64,000 bases of DNA from Epiperipatus broadwayi (GCA_028023455.1 JAQFVV010006238.1:1305478-1369477), one strand, 5' to 3'. Shown: positions 45,531 through 58,377, counted from the first letter of the stretch. The notes: generated from the sequence alone by a model not told the origin. Numbers and translations are program-made.

Positions 45531-45770
45531 GGATGGTTGAAGAGTTGGAGTGTGGAGTAGATTGAAGCCTATCCATTAAAGTATGAGATTTGGCTATCTT
45601 AATATATATCTGAGTATTTATAGCATATATGTGTAGATTGCTGGTTTAGCATGAAATACGTATATTGGTGATTATTTATCTTTTCAACATATGTGTTCAA
45701 GTGTATTAGTGTTATGAGATAGTGTGGAGAGAGGTGGGTCATGTGAAAGTCTGTGCTTATATACCTTATA
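45531..45770 (-). repeat. Palindromic repeat family P, copy 3 (one arm)
   Basis: The complement shares CACAGACTTTCA, TTTCATGCTAAACCAGC, TATTAAGATAGC and CCAACTCTTCA with 7104-7375 in the same order. The second arm is absent, so the unit can exist without being palindromic. Confidence 0.65.
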
Positions 45771-46078
45771 TATTACATATATAGACACAGGTATATAATA
45801 AGCCTTTGTGTTTCAGTTATTACAACCTTTTAGTTATATAACTATTTTTGAAAAACATTTGAAGTAAGAATTATATAAATAAAATTATTATAGTTTGTTC
45901 AATATATTAATATGGACATTAAATTTTCGAGTTAAAATCATGGGGGAAAAAAATTCCAATATATGCTATATAAAAAACATGAGTAAGTTCTGTCATATAT
46001 ATATAATTAATAATTTTGACTGCTTTCATTAATATAAATGTAACAAACTTTGATCATACACATATATATATATATATT

Positions 46079-49000
46079 GTACCCTCACTTCTCGATATAT
46101 GACATAATTTAAAATATGACTAGCTCAATAAAATCATTATGCTCAGCTAAAATATGTACAACTATCTTTAATATATTTTTATAATATTATAACTTATCAG
46201 ATTTATTACAAACTTATCAAAAATTAATATAGTTCCATATTATGTACTAATTAAATAAATATTTACTAAAATCATGAGACTGTGAAGTGAAGTTACAATT
46301 GGTAATCAGATTTACATTGAGTCAATGTCTTTCCAAGACACTGTCTCAATGGCATAAGAATACTATTACTTCTAAGTATCTCATTACTAACTCTACAGCA
46401 CTCTTATGACCTTTATAAATGAATTATCTTTAATAATAATAGATAAATAAATCTCAATTTTTTGTTAAGGAACTATAATTAAATGATCTCAGGTTCTTCT
46501 AATTATCTTAAAGTAATAATAATTCATGTAGATAGGAATGATAAGGGATTTAATATCAAACCTAAATACACCTAACTTATTCTAATAACAATAACTAACA
46601 ATAATAATAATCTTTAGGGTATAGCTTAATCTTATCTATTTTATTATAATATTAATCACCAAGAAAATAAGTAAATCATATACAGGTCTTTCATTTCCAT
46701 ATAGTATCTTAATTTTAAAATAGACCAAAATCTTATAATTTAACAATCTGTGGCAATAAATAATCTTATACTCTTATATTGTGCATTATAATTACTTTAT
46801 GACCATTGTAATATTATATGTTAATGTCAATCAATTTCTATAAATTATATTAAGAAAATATTGTGTTTCTTTCTCAAATAATAAAATAATAAATTCATAT
46901 TGTGCAAATATTATGTACATTCAAATTATCTGTTGTCAAATGCTGTGGTGTAAAATAATGAATTCAACACATCTTTTAAACAACTTAACAAATTTATTTA
47001 CATTAACTTTAACAAATAATTTATTTACACTATTTTCATTTAAATGGAACTAAAGAAAATAAACAAAAAAATAAGAAAAATAATAATACAAGATTTTTAC
47101 ATTGTTACTATTTCCATAACCATAAGTAGATAATTTATACATTTATTAAATGTTCTATCAATAATATTTAATTAAGTTTATGACTTTAATTTAAATAAAT
47201 ATCATTTGTTATCAATTAATATAAGAAAAGGTTTTATGTAAGATATCATTCATGTAGCATGTATGTAAATAAACCAACTTTAATAATTTAAATGCTATTT
47301 CACTTAAGTCCTACTGTTATTTATATTATAATGTATAAGGATGTATTACATTTACTATCAGTATTACTCAAATATTAATTACTGTATAAACTGATGTAAC
47401 TTTGTAATATAACAACAATTATTATATTATAACCATTTATTTCATTCCGATATAATGTTATATTACATGTCTTATCAAAATATGCAATACGTATATGTAC
47501 TTTTAAAATAATACTTTAAAAATTATTCAACAACTTCAAATTTTATAAAGCACCATATTAAATAAAATTCTATGATTCTTTTCATATAAATTATTACTCT
47601 TTTTTTTACTTGTTATTCTTATTCCTTCCTAATAAACTTCTATCTACAAAAGTCATTTTAACCTTATTTAGTTTCAGAAAAATAGATGACCAATTTCAAA
47701 ACAAAAAAATAATAACGATCCAAACTCTCTTATACCTCATCCTCTATATACAATAAGCCTTCAATCAAGATATAAATTTCTATGTAAAATTAACTTTCTT
47801 ATCTAATAAAAATAAAAATAAAAAATATAGACTTTATATACTTCTTACTAACTTTAAAAGAAAAATAAATAACTTACGCTAATAAAATCTAATTCCTAAT
47901 ATTGTAACAGAAACATTAAAATTTATTCACAAAAGAATCATATAATTATTTCTAGGTTCTCATATTACATTGTACTAAATTTACATCATCAATTTAAAAT
48001 ATGCATATTAAAATAAAACTGCTATTATTAATCTTATGTGTGTATATTATTTAAACATTAATACATTCATTCAATAATCATATAACATTTGGTTGATCTA
48101 AAGAAAACATAGTAAATACATCAAATTATTATTATTATTACACAATTTTTACCATAAATGATACTTCAATGTACAGTCCGTCACACGATGTCCTCCAAGA
48201 TTTCAGTTTTACAAAATAATTTCACATTTACACTCAACAATTATTCTTTAAAATATTACGTGTTGTATAATTATAAAATAAACTTTATGCAATAAAAAGT
48301 TATATTAGTATTTAGTTATTATTAAAAAAAAATGTAAATGTACCTTTCCTATCTTTAATAAATCAATAATTAATTAAATATTTATGTTAGTCAATAAATA
48401 TAAACATATTACATAACATCCAACGGTGTCTTCATTCACTATATTGTTCTTTTTCCTAGGCACAAATTTTCACCAAACATTACTTCCTTTTCCGGTACAT
48501 CACATGTTTTAAAAGTTTTAAATGAAGAAAATGAAAAACGTTCTTTTTAAAAATAAAAAATAAGAGTCAGTTCCACCATAAACAAAATAAAATTAAAATA
48601 TTTTATAGGATCCATATTCTCTTCTTTATAGGAAAATTATTTTAAAGTTATTATTTTTTAGTATTAGTCTATAATTTATAAAGTTCTTGTTTAATTATTT
48701 TAATTGATTTGATTTGGATATCCACGATATTTGATTTGCGCATTCCGTAACAGATATTTAGGTAAGATTACTTTTAAAGTCTTCTATACGACCAGTGTTC
48801 AGACTTTTATAATATAATAATTTTTATTTATAGGTATTTCTTTACCTGTTAAATTTCCAATTTATTTGCCTTTTAAAACTATTAAAATGTAGTCTTTTAA
48901 ACCATAAAGACTTAACAAGGCAAGTATTTATATAATCATTATTACTTATCATCTTTACTAAGTTATATACTTAGATTTATAATTCACAAATACTTTCTTC

Positions 49001-50386
49001 ATAAAGAAGTATTTCTCATTCTTTTAACTATCTATTTTATAAAAATTAGTTACCATTAGCTTTTAAATTTATACAAAGTCCAACGTATTATTTTTATGCA
49101 TCTAGAAACTTTCCAAGTTAATCCAGCGTTTGTTAAATTTTCAGTATAAAATCTCCAACACATTTTATCCTTAAACGATGTTTCCATGACTATTTGATAG
49201 TAAATTGAGCTTCAATAAGAAAACGATCAATAGGGAACTATAATAAATTAACACTGCATATTTATCGGTAACTTTTATAAATTATTTTTTAAAACTACTC
49301 TCTTATAATTTTAAAAACGATTTTTGAGAGCGTCTATAATTACTTAGCTATTTCTAATAGCACCTTTTACTTTAAGAATTTCAATCACAAGTCCCCTCCA
49401 AACAATTGAACCTTGGTTTTATACTGGAAGAAAACTCCCGTTTGATTGGTGAATTAAACAATCGACTTGCTAGCTTATTTACATATTTTACCAACAAGAC
49501 AGAATTAAAAATAAATAATGACTTACTTAATATTTATTATTTATCACATTATTAAATTCTTAAATCAATCTTTATCATTTATTTAAATCCATTAAACATT
49601 TTTTAAAATATACTTTCTTACTTTATTTCACTTTTAACTTTTATAAGATTATTTTTATAAATAAATTAAGTCTATTTTTATTCGTTACGTTTTTAAACAG
49701 TATTTTAAAAATCAGATTTAATATTTCACATTAATTATTTTTACTTTTATTTCATGATAGCAAATATAACATTTATAAATTTTATAACAGAATTTTAAAA
49801 TAGCTTTGCAACTTTACTAAAAAAAACTCCCAAGCATGTGTGTGTGTGTCTAATTAACATCTGTTTTACAACAGAGCTACAGACGCTTGTAATAATCTAA
49901 AAATAAACTAACAATTCATTTTTTAAAAATAAATATTTTAAAATAAATAATATCTTATAACAATTTTTAAAATAATAATTCGATATTATTAAAATCAAAT
50001 ATTAATTTTCTATTATGTACTACTAATAATTAAAATATTTATATTCATTTATTAAATATTATTTTTTATCAACAATAAACATATGCATTTAATTTTAACT
50101 TGTCTTTTAAAACTTTTAACTTTAAACATTTATTTATTAAATTTATTAATGCAGTATTGCTTATGGCCAGTTTTCCCAACCATATACCATTATCATCCTA
50201 TTAAAACGTCTTTCTCAAACATCAGCACAATTTTCACATATCAAATACTCATGAATTACTTTAGTGACACTTTTTAAAGGATTGTTATAAACAAAATTAA
50301 CATCATATAGTTAAATATATCTTAAATTTAAAATTTTTAAATAGATTGATACATCAATTTATGGAGACCCATACAAAAGGGCACAA
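46079..50386. repeat. Long AT-rich repeat, copy B
   Basis: About 4.3 kb colinear with copy A at 11323-18045 (landmarks given there). The start reads TATATTGTACCCTC. The complement of the end reads TATATTGTGCCCTT. That leaves a possible 13-bp inverted repeat, TATATTGTRCCCT, lying in (TA)n on both sides. No protein domain is visible. Because it lacks the Merlin insertion it is the better template for defining the unit. Confidence 0.65.
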
Positions 50387-50416
50387 TATATATATATATA
50401 TCTATATATATATATA
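50385..50416 (+). repeat. (TA)n microsatellite at the end of repeat B
   Basis: A 16-bp TA run, TC, then another TA run. Confidence 0.9.
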
Positions 50417-51229
50417 GCAGTGACGAAGCATGACTTTTTTAGTAACAGAAGCACACTATATCTTTTCTTTATAATATTTTTATTTTACTTGCTGCAACAA
50501 TTATTACACAATACCTAATCTATTCATATTACATATATTTATAAAAATCTGGAACTCGCGTATCTATCTGTAAATCAGTTAGTATAGAGAATACATTATC
50601 AAGATATTTTTATTTTCTAAATGCTTTTAACATTCTTAAGTTTGAACTAATAATTACATTTTAGCATTGTTCAAACTTCTTATCATCAATGAATTATACA
50701 AGTAATGCACGATGGTCAAACTCATTATTTGCCTTATATAAAAACAATTCAACTATTGGTAAAAAAAATTGAAAGCCAACATAAATTCTATACAAAAAAT
50801 AATGAATTTGAAGAATAGTTCATTCTTCTTTTTTTATGTTTAGCAAAATAGTTTAGAGAATTTTTTTTGTATGTTTGTCAAAATAGTTTATATACACTAA
50901 TATACTTATTGTTCTTATTACACTATTGTATGTGCAACTTGTCAGATCAATTTTGTGAGGTTAAATATGTACATATTTTAGGGAATTTTTTAAATTGAAT
51001 TTTAGTTAAAGCTTTTGAATTTTTTAGTGAATTCTTCTGTGGAAGCACTCATTCTGTTCAATACACGAAGCCTTTATCTCTGATATATAGATATGCTTTA
51101 TGAGGTGTAAAATAACAAATTCTCTGTACCAAGAATTGTAATGATAGCTATTTTTACTGAACTGCAAAGACTTTAACAACTGTTAATAATATTTAAAAAC
51201 ATCTTAATATTTAAAGTCATATAAGTAGA
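50417..51229. other. AT-rich stretch, nothing recognised
   Basis: No motif or repeat identified. Confidence 0.35.
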
Positions 51230-51620
51230 TAATTGGATCTTATTTAAACTTTTGTTAATGACATTATCATTAGCAATATACCATGCCTCTTTTATTTTCT
51301 ATTTCCAATCATTTCACTCTAAGCAGACTAGTTTGACTTTTTGCAGGTAAAACAGTGTCCTTACTCATTTTCATGATCTAAGAATACAAACGTGCTGGAT
51401 TTTTCTTGGCTCTCTCATATAAATATTTATGTTGCCCTATTCTAGTTGTTACCTTGGTTTGGGATTTTCTGTAAATATATAGTGGAACACTCTGGGTTAT
51501 TGCATTGCACAGCATAAACAATTTCCAGTAGTTCTGCTTTATTAATTTTGCCCTTAGAGTTATTAATCAATTTTGGTTATGAATTTTCGTTATTTTAATA
51601 TCAGTATGGAAAATATAAGA
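51230..51620 (-). pseudogene. Penelope-like element C-terminal relic, second copy
   Basis: Minus strand: KLINNSKGKINKAELLEIVY, AVQCNNPECSTIYLQK (the 'V.C..C...YIG.T' position), then SQEKSSTFVFLDHENE, GHCFTCKKSN and KEAWYIANDNVINK. The last block pairs with KEAWVIAKDPYTINK at 40430-40500. The Cys pair followed by IY fits the start of a GIY-YIG endonuclease, with the Gly lost. Frameshifts and stops present. Confidence 0.65.
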
Positions 51621-52439
51621 CATAGACATCCAAGCACTCTAATATTGTTAATAATTGTATTTTTCCATTTTATTTTTAAATTAAAACATTTTAATTCCTT
51701 GTGTAAGCAACAGTATTGTTTGTATAATCCTAACAAAATTCATTTGTAGTATAATATTTTTTATTTCTTCTTTTTATCATTTTTTTTTCTCTTGGAGTTA
51801 GTTAGGTAACACTTTTTGTGAATGGCTATTGATTTTGGTGAGATTCAATTTATAAGCATTATTTTAGATAATGGCCATCTTTTTTTAACAGTTTCAATTT
51901 TAATTGTAGATATTTTTAAAGCCAGAAATTAATTTTATATATATTAATTTTATATTAAAGATTAAATATTTCTGATATTTATTATTAGTGCATGACTTTT
52001 TAATTTTACATGTCTGTATTATTTTTTTTTTACTTCTGCATTATATCTTATATATTTTTTCAAACATTACAAATATTTATATATTTTAAACATATGTTTA
52101 CAGTCTCAAAAATATTGTAAATGATCTCCGAGGTGCATCCACTTTCACAGCAACCAGCCTCATCTACACATCCCTGTGCTCATTGCCATTATTTTATTAT
52201 TTGTTTAATGAATCCTGCACTGATTCATCATTTTATAGCATTTCTGAATCTTTTAATTGTTTGTGAAATAATAATAAATCATTTCCCCCCCTTATTTTAT
52301 ATGATAAAGCAAGAATATCTCTTCACTCTAGCACCATCTATACTAAAGTCGGAATAATCAGTGATATCAGACATAGTGTAGTGTTGAAATCCTCCATAAA
52401 GTTTGGGAGTGCAGCATTATTTCAGGCTCTTAATCCCAA
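51621..52439. other. AT-rich stretch, nothing recognised
   Basis: A short less AT-rich patch at 52120-52200 and a 78-codon frame (52121-52357) without motifs. Confidence 0.35.
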
Positions 52440-52510
52440 ACCTCATTGATAAAAAGCAAAAACCAGAAACTGGTCTGAAAATAAGGATTCAAATGCATTC
52501 ATTACTCAAT
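52440..52510 (+). repeat. Dispersed repeat family D, fragment
   Basis: AAGCAAAAACCAGAAACTGG followed by TCTGAAAATAAGGATTC, as in the 3' part of the family. Confidence 0.45.
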
Positions 52511-52599
52511 TTTTTTTAGGTCATACTAAAGTGGCAAGCTGCTTTTGTTTTGTTAGAGGTAAAAAATTGAGTGATTTATTATTAATATTTCTAGCCAGG

Positions 52600-52870
52600 G
52601 GGTATAGATAACTGCACGTAATGACTTGAGATTGCTAGAATATATAGTTACTGATCTGGGGTGAGATCTGTATTACTGTTTGAGCTAATTGGCTTAGGTT
52701 GAAAATCTTAGAATGTTTTGAATTTTTGGTCTTTAGCTTGAATAATAAAGTAAAAGGCAGATATTTGTTAGTTGCATAAATGCATAACTTCTAGTCTTGA
52801 ATCCTAAGTTTCTTTGATTAAGGCAAAAACCAGAAATGGGACGATGATGATATAATTGCACTGTCATCCG
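52600..52870 (+). repeat. Dispersed repeat family D, longest copy
   Basis: Covers the blocks of 10690-10880 and continues through TTTGATTAAGGCAAAAACC and CAGAAATGGG. Gives the best idea of the full unit, about 250 bp. Confidence 0.5.
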
Positions 52871-52879
52871 ATAATCAAT

Positions 52880-53818
52880 GGATATTTCACCTTATTATAG
52901 ATGGCGCTAAAATGGTTCTCTTGTTTTATATTTAAGCAAATATTGTTTGAAAAGTATACATTTCAACTTTTCTCCCCCAAGCTTTAAAGAGTTTATAAAT
53001 ATATATATATAAGAAGGTTTTATACATTATCATTAAAGATTCATTTAAAATTTTATGTAAATGTTATCAGATGTGAACATTTCTAACAGTAGCTGGATCT
53101 AAATTTGTAGTAGCTTAAAGCAAAAAAAAAAAAAACTTCTCACCTATGAAAATATCAGCGAAATTTTTACTTTGGAATCAATATCTTCAAAAAGAGTTTA
53201 CAATAACATATATTCAGAAATAAAGCTTTTTTAAAATCTTCTTATCCTAATCTTCTTACTTATATGTTGGCTTTCATTGAATTTGATACTTATGATGGGT
53301 TCAGCAAAAGTTTATGAGAGAAAAAAAAAAGCAAAAAAAAAAAAAAATTCTTAATGAAGTTAAAAGTTATCTTGAAAAAGTTAAGTATTAAAAAGAATTT
53401 AAGTGCAAAACTAGATTATGTAGTCAGAAGTGAAGATAACTTACAAGGGCGACCGCCAAGTTTTCATAAAAAGCACTTTTATCATCTTCTAGTGATTTTT
53501 TTTTTTTTTTATATATATATAATATTGTTAGAATGTACATCTAAAAAAAATTTTTTTTTTAAAAAAATTATACATATTGCTCGGAACTGGGTGACATAAT
53601 AAACAAGTAAAGTAAGGAGAGTGGGTGCACCACTTGAGGGCAATCAAAATACTTTTAAGGTCTGGAAGAAAGTTTAAAAGTTTTGGAAAAATTAATAATA
53701 AAACATGTATGTATCTATAATTTTTGAAAGTGGGAGATCATCTCAGCTACTTACGGACAAAAACAAATGTCAGATGTTTGTATTAGGCACTAATAATCTT
53801 ATTAAACACCCGACTTCG
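52880..53818. other. AT-rich stretch, nothing recognised
   Basis: Homopolymer runs; the 81-codon frame at 53354-53599 is low-complexity. Confidence 0.35.
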
Positions 53819-53998
53819 TTTTTTGTCTAGAATAATTTATATAAGCATTAGATAATACTATAATCACTATATGGCAATGCAAATAGGCTGGAGTTTAAGT
53901 ACTTTCTTGAATGCAAATATGAATTGTGCAGATAGTTGAAAATTAGAGTAGAAAAGAAAAACAACAAACATAATGGAATTGATTAAAAATATGGTATG
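53819..53998 (+). repeat. ~175-bp direct repeat, left copy
   Basis: Near-identical to 56895-57065: both run from TTTTTTGTCTAGAATAATTT to AAATATGGTATG. This copy has about 10 extra bases (around GTGCAGATAGT). Confidence 0.85.
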
Positions 53999-56894
53999 TG
54001 TAACCAGTTGGGTTACATCACACACACTAATATAGTGTATGTGAATATATATATGTAAAATAAAGGAAAAGTAGAAATAAACACAGAATAAATTTTTGTA
54101 GATATTTTTCTATATTTTCTAAAATAAAATAATAACAAGTAAAGGGTTAAATAACTCTGGGTTTAAAATAAAATTTCATTATGAAATTAATATTTTAAAA
54201 AAGGGTCTTAATAAATATAAAGATTGTATTGTTATTATTATTCTGATTGTGAAATGTAAAAACACAATACTTGTTTTTGAAAATTTTTTTAATTAATTAA
54301 AACATATATGTTTTCAAAGGGATTAGAGAGCTAAAAATAAAAACTCTGTTTTTAATCAAGATCTTATCACCTTAGATGATTTTATAAAAGAGCTGATAAA
54401 AAATATCAGCCAGTCTGATTAATAGTTTTTTGTAAGAAGGGCCAGCTGAAGAGTTGGTGGCAATATTTTGTTGCAACTTGATGAAGTTTGCAGCAGTTGG
54501 TTTTAGCTGACTGGAGAGTTGGCAAAATAGCTACTATGAAGTTATGTGGCTGAAGGCAGAACAGTAAATTCAGGAACTGCTACTATTTTCCTGGTAGGAG
54601 TTTGAATTGACATCAAGAAAATGACCCACTTCTTTGTGCTGTAATTCATAGCCTTAAACATGGAAAGGACAGCTGCTTGCCTGGAACAGTTCTACACAGA
54701 CGGGAGGGCAACTATGGACCAACATTATACATGGATTATACTTTTACCTGATGATGACAATCACTAAAACCAAACTCACCAAGAAAAAAATCTTCTAGCT
54801 TGCTGAAGAGTTAATTACGCGTATGCTGCGTCAGATATATGCAGAAAAGCATGGATAAAACGTATATATAGCTGGTGAGTTATTTTAAGATAAGTCATAT
54901 AGAAATAGACATATATAGAACAATATTATTTTTAAGTCGGTTAAAAATCTATATATTTAAAAGAATATAAAGTAATTTTGCTTGAATTATAATTAAGAGT
55001 CAAGAATAATTCGTTGACCAACTGGTTTTAAAGGCAAAAGAGACGTTTTTGAACAATAATCCTCTTGGACATTATTATTAAAAAAACATTTATATTAAAA
55101 TAAAGGTGAAGAATCGATAATTCTATAATTTAATTTAAAAACGTTGATAATTAATCAACAAATACCTGTCAAAAAAATTGACTATACTTTTGAGAACTTA
55201 TAGATTGAAACTAATTTTAAATTGTATCTATATTTTGTTTATACACACGTATAGGTAGGAAATTTATGTATTAGAAAATTATAATACTATTGTAAAAAAG
55301 TTGAAATAGATAANNNNNNNNNNNNNNNNNNNNNNNNNNNNNNNNNNNNNNNNNNNNNNNNNNNNNNNNNNNNNNNNNNNNNNNNNNNNNNNNNNNNNNN
55401 NNNNNNNNNNNNNNNNNNNNNNNNNNNNNNNNNNNNNNNNNNNNNNNNNNNNNNNNNNNNNNNNNNNNNNNNNNNNNNNNNNNNNNNNNNNNNNNNNNNN
55501 NNNNNNNNNNNNNNNNNNNNNNNNNNNNNNNNNNNNNNNNNNNNNNNNNNNNNNNNNNNNNNNNNNNNNNNNNNNNNNNNNNNNNNNNNNNNNNNNNNNN
55601 NNNNNNNNNNNNNNNNNNNNNNNNNNNNNNNNNNNNNNNNNNNNNNNNNNNNNNNNNNNNNNNNNNNNNNNNNNNNNNNNNNNNNNNNNNNNNNNNNNNN
55701 NNNNNNNNNNNNNNNNNNNNNNNNNNNNNNNNNNNNNNNNNNNNNNNNNNNNNNNNNNNNNNNNNNNNNNNNNNNNNNNNNNNNNNNNNNNNNNNNNNNN
55801 NNNNNNNNNNNNNACAATATACATACGCACACTCATATATGTAAAATTTTAATATATTTTTTTATTATTAAATGTCAATTTATTTTTATTTTTCGCGCAT
55901 CTGTGCGCATATATATATATATGTAAACCATAGTAATAATTTGAATATATTTTATTATACGTTTTGTAAATTAATGTAACATTTTGAATTTTGGTAAATA
56001 TTGTCAATTAATGTAATAACTTGAATTTTGTAACAATATTGTAAATTACAGTATAATGACTTTTATTATTGTATATTATTCAAAATCAGATTTTAAATAT
56101 CTTTTTTGTTTTTATTGTTATTAATAAATGTATTCAATTGTTAAAAATTGTATTCCATCATCTCTTGGTCACATACAGTAATAGAGCCCATGTTCTCTGA
56201 GCTAGATTTCGGACACGGATAAATGGGGATGTGTTTAGTGCTTTGGGCATCCAGTGATGATCAATCATTATCCTGGTTGGTGCAAAAGAGGATACTCTTT
56301 AAAGCCCATGCACTATTATTTTTTTATTTTACTTTAGTCTTATTAAAAATTTAAGTTTATAGTTGGCCAGTACAAGTGGCCTGAGCATTGATGATGATCA
56401 GCATGTTTTAAATGTCCCAGCATTATTGTTTTGATTTCTAATTATTGTGTATTTTAATGGATGGGCACTAAGCTGGTGCATCCAAGTTATGGTTAAATAA
56501 TTACCCAAGCTGGCAAAGGTTCTATGGTTAGCCTGGTCTACAGAAGACCCATTTTCAATCCATCCACAAGATGGTCTGTTGATTTTATTCTGATATATTG
56601 TACTGATTTGTTTATTCCCATCAAAGATGATGATGGATGGTTATTCTCTTGAGTATTTACCCATACTTACTTTGATTTATTATAATGCTGGCTGAATTTA
56701 TGATAATTATGCTTTTAGTTGCTCTTCTGAGTTAGCTTCTGATCTTTCATTGTTCACAGAGGTTCTTTAATCTCATCTTATATCTTTAAATATTTACTCT
56801 TATAGAATATTATCTTACTTATTATATTTTGTAAATATTTCATTTTAAATGGACTGGGAGTGATGATGGTTTTTCCATCACCCAGTTCAAACTT
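53999..56894. other. Segment between direct repeats; contains the assembly gap
   Basis: Begins with a hairpin (TGTAACC AGTT GGGTTACA, 53999-54017) and ends with another (56853-56886, ACTGGG..GATGG / CCATCACCCAGT). A less AT-rich island at 54420-54870 has a TATATATAG near 54866 and GGTGAGT after it. 56150-56600 is also less AT-rich. No protein was recognised. Confidence 0.5.
55314..55813. other. Assembly gap (500 N)
   Basis: Exactly 500 unknown bases, a conventional fixed-size scaffold gap. True length unknown. Adjacent open frames that run through the Ns are meaningless. Confidence 1.
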
Positions 56895-57065
56895 TTTTTT
56901 GTCTAGAATAATTTATATAAGCATTAGATAATACTATAATCACTATATGGCAATGCAAATAGGCTGGAGTTTAAGTACTTTCTTAAATGCAAATATGAAT
57001 TATTGAAAATTAGAATAGAAAAGAAAAACAACAAACATAATGGAATTGATTAAAAATATGGTATG
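56895..57065 (+). repeat. ~175-bp direct repeat, right copy
   Basis: See 53819-53998. Sequences outside the two copies are unrelated apart from T-rich runs. Confidence 0.85.
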
Positions 57066-57503
57066 ATTCTCATACAATATATGTGAAATCTGGAGAATTA
57101 TTTGGAAAGGAAGGATGGTACCTCCTTCAACATATGGAAATAAAATAATCTTACAGTGTTATTGTTTGGGAATTCCTAAGAAGGTTGAGCATAACTGATT
57201 GTGATCCATGGATTTCATTTAGTATTTGGGAATGATGTACTTTATATTGACCAGCGTAGTCAGAAAGTTTTTAGACAGATTACAAAAAAAAAGTATCTAG
57301 ATATGCTGTAAGTCAGAAATGGATACCTTGAGAGATCTCAATATGGTTCCTGGACATTTTTAAAAGGTATATAAAATGACTCTGTATAAAAATTCTATTT
57401 AAATACATGCATAGTTCAAATATTGAATTAAGAATTAATTAAAATAAAATATTTATTTTCTCACCAACATTCAATTTTTCATAATAGTTCTATTTCATTC
57501 TAT

Positions 57504-58377
57504 CAGAGGTGCAATATTCCAACAAATTATCTATATTGTATGCTCTCTCTGACTATAGATTTAATCTCAATGTTGAGAATATTTTGCTTGGTTTAATATT
57601 AATTTTTGCAGTCTATTTGTATATTTGCAAAAATACAATTAGAATTTTGCTTTGTTTTATTATTATCATCTTGCTTTTTTTTTTTTAATCAGGTTACACT
57701 GAGTAAACTAAAAAATGGACACAGAAAATTGCCTATTTCAATAGAAATGGATCACTTGCATATTTTTTTTTATAGAAAGAAATGGTAAATTGATGTGCCT
57801 GATATGTCTGGAAAGTATTTCAGTTAATATAGAATACAATGTTAAAAAACGCTATTTATCTAAACATTCTGATTATAATAAAATTGATGGGAAAGTAAGA
57901 AATATTAAAATAGACAACTTGAAAAGGAGTTTCATCAAGGCTGACATGTCTCATAAAAGATCCAAACATGGCAGAAAATTCTGTGAAAGCAAATGACATT
58001 ATTAAAAAAAAAAACCCCAGAAACTTTGAAACCATTTTCTGACAGAGAGTTTATGACTGCATTCTAGCTGCTGAAGAATGAATCAGTCCAGGACATAAAA
58101 AGAAATTTGAAAATAAAAATGTCATGAAAAAATGTTATTAAATGTGGAACAATCATTAATAATAATGAAGTTACTTTACTTTTAATTCACAAAAAAATTA
58201 TGACCCTCATTTAAAAAAGGCAAAATTGGCGTACCAACCCCTAATGATAAGAGGTAAATTAATTAAATGTTTGATCAAATGTAGCAGGTTAATTTTTAAG
58301 TTGATAATTTTGTATGGGCCATGAATATTCTAAATATTCAAATGGCCCCTGGAAGGAAAAAGTGTTCCATATCACTG
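57504..58377 (+). mobile_element. Deleted hAT transposon with transposase N-terminus
   Basis: Left end CAGAGGTGCAATATTCC; right end, read as complement, CAGTGATATGGAACACTTTT. Both are of the hAT 'CAG[AG]GGTG' type. TTCTAT is directly repeated outside both ends (57498-57503 and 58378-58383); hAT elements normally duplicate 8 bp, so two positions may have decayed. The interior keeps only the first part of a transposase gene, so the element is non-autonomous. Confidence 0.7.
57776..58130 (+). pseudogene. hAT transposase N-terminal fragment with BED/SPIN-DOC-like zinc finger
   Basis: NGKLMCLICLESISVN, EYNVKKRYLSKHSDYNK and GKVRNIKIDNLKRS match the N-terminus of hAT transposases related to the GTF2IRD2/ZBED-type proteins ('CLIC...V.KEYN.KRHY..KH'). 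The finger Cys codons are at 57796 and 57805 and the last His at 57865. The first His ('RHY') is Arg here (KRY). After a stop at 57994 the next family block is readable in another frame: ETLKPFSDREFMTAF (about 58020-58065). The catalytic DDE region is absent. Cannot transpose. Confidence 0.7.

Noticed and set aside
55279-55836. Two open frames of 181-185 codons
   Set aside because: They run through the 500-N gap; only a few codons at each end are real sequence.
53819-57065. LTR retrotransposon
   Set aside because: The repeats do not begin TG and end CA cleanly. No primer-binding site or polypurine tract sits next to them, and no gag/pol was seen.
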